From Campylobacterales bacterium (lineage in GTDB: Bacteria; Campylobacterota; Campylobacteria; Campylobacterales; QNZT01): a DNA stretch of 12,917 nucleotides. The position numbers and the translations under genes are program-made. The stretch lies in assembly GCA_027080605.1 (NCBI GenBank), contig JALWRO010000203.1, forward strand, positions 4,184-17,100, written 5' to 3'. The notes under the pieces are model-generated. The model was given only the letters and a program-made list of their open reading frames with translations, ran no database searches and had not been told where the DNA came from. This document shows positions 12,262 through 12,917 of this stretch, one piece after another. Position 1 is the stretch's first letter; each line of letters starts with the position of its first letter.

Positions 12262-12917
12262 ATGCAAAAAATTGTTGTTGCTCTTGCGGGGCAACCAAAC
12301 GTCGGGAAAAGTTCACTGATCAACGCTATCAGTGATGCAAAACTGAAGGTGGGCAATTTCAGCGGCGTGACCGTTGAGAAGACGGAAGTCGTCTTTAACT
12401 ACTGTGATGAAGTGAAATGTGAGGATTACGAAGTACATATCATCGATCTTCCCGGCGCCTATTCGCTGAACGATTATACGATCGAAGAGCGTGTCACCAA
12501 AAACTTTATAGAAAAAGAGGATTACGATCTTATCGTCAATGTTGTCGATGCCACCAATCTGGAGAGAAATCTCCTTTTGACAACAGAGTTGCTGGAAACC
12601 GGACGGAAGATGGTGATTGCGCTCAATATGATGGATGAAGCGGAAAAAGAGGGGATCAAGATCGATACGGAGCAGTTGAGCGAGATTCTCGGCGTGCCGT
12701 GTATTCCCACCTCCGCTTCCACCAAAGAGGGGGTTAAAGCACTTGAAGAAGCGATTGTCGAAGTCTATCGTAAACCGATCACCGGATCGAAAATAGTATA
12801 CAGCGATGTGATCGAAGAGGAGATCGCAAAAATTGTCAAGTTTTTTGAAGAGAAGAAGTTTACGTGTAAAATTCCCTATAAAAAAGTTGCCGTCAAACTG
12901 CTCAAAGAGGACAAAGA
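12262..12917 (+). CDS. feoB: Ferrous iron transporter FeoB, N-terminal part (cut by window end)
   Basis: Inner-membrane Fe(II) uptake protein; only the cytoplasmic GTPase domain and part of the following helical GDI-like domain are in the window (218 codons). The G motifs are clear: G1 GQPNVGKSS (10-18), the G2 threonine Thr37 in NFSGVTVEK (32-40), G3 DLPG (62-65), G4 NMMD (122-125) and G5 around TSAS (150-153). The spacing and the SGVTVEK/DLPGAYSL blocks identify FeoB rather than another small GTPase. The ATG has AGAGG 5 nt upstream. No feoA precedes it; H. pylori feoB likewise lacks an adjacent feoA. Two palindromes upstream suggest iron-dependent repression. The reading frame is open to the last base, and the transmembrane part lies beyond. 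Confidence 0.95.
   Translation, partial: MQKIVVALAGQPNVGKSSLINAISDAKLKVGNFSGVTVEKTEVVFNYCDEVKCEDYEVHIIDLPGAYSLNDYTIEERVTKNFIEKEDYDLIVNVVDATNLERNLLLTTELLETGRKMVIALNMMDEAEKEGIKIDTEQLSEILGVPCIPTSASTKEGVKALEEAIVEVYRKPITGSKIVYSDVIEEEIAKIVKFFEEKKFTCKIPYKKVAVKLLKEDK

Overview
The window looks like chromosomal DNA from a Campylobacterota (epsilonproteobacterial) autotroph, most likely a Sulfurovum-like lineage. The evidence is a moderate GC content, AT-rich TATAAT-type promoters behind T-rich tracts, RsmI, RlmB and Hom proteins of epsilonproteobacterial character, and a gene order rpmE-rsmI-rlmB-membrane protein-periplasmic protein-aminotransferase-hom-...-yraN. As I recall it, that order matches the Campylobacter jejuni Cj0155c-Cj0148c block. 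The species cannot be fixed from the sequence alone.

Region 1 (about 1-10218) is one long plus-strand gene train. It begins with a clear promoter and rpmE (ribosomal protein L31), then two rRNA 2'-O-methyltransferases (rsmI, rlmB). Next come a single-pass membrane protein with RodZ-like layout and an exported periplasmic protein. These are followed by an AlaC-like aminotransferase, homoserine dehydrogenase (hom), an FdhF-type molybdenum formate dehydrogenase without partner subunits, yraN, and the DEAD-box RNA helicase dbpA. Most junctions are 4-8 nt overlaps or gaps of 1-10 nt, and four genes use TTG or GTG starts, so translational coupling is likely. The functions mix ribosome assembly, amino-acid synthesis and envelope biology. 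The block is held together by position rather than by one pathway.

Region 2 (10219-11762) is a cluster of small accessory genes. A minus-strand HugZ/HutZ-family split-barrel protein is divergent from a plus-strand NfsB/RdxA-type nitroreductase, across a roughly 100 bp AT-rich double promoter. A minus-strand VanZ-like membrane protein converges on the nitroreductase. Both convergent junctions have no intergenic space: dbpA/HugZ-like abut, and the nitroreductase/VanZ-like stop codons overlap.

Region 3 (11763-12917) holds a perfect 11-bp inverted repeat just before the VanZ-like gene, a small exported protein on the minus strand, and a 164 bp intergenic region with two operator-like palindromes upstream of feoB. 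FeoB is the ferrous iron transporter and is cut by the window end. The HugZ-like gene and feoB suggest an iron theme here, but no shared regulation is proven.

No rRNA, tRNA, CRISPR array, insertion sequence or phage gene was seen. The strongest candidates for something under-described are the RodZ-like membrane protein with its coupled periplasmic partner, and the solitary formate dehydrogenase inside a housekeeping operon.
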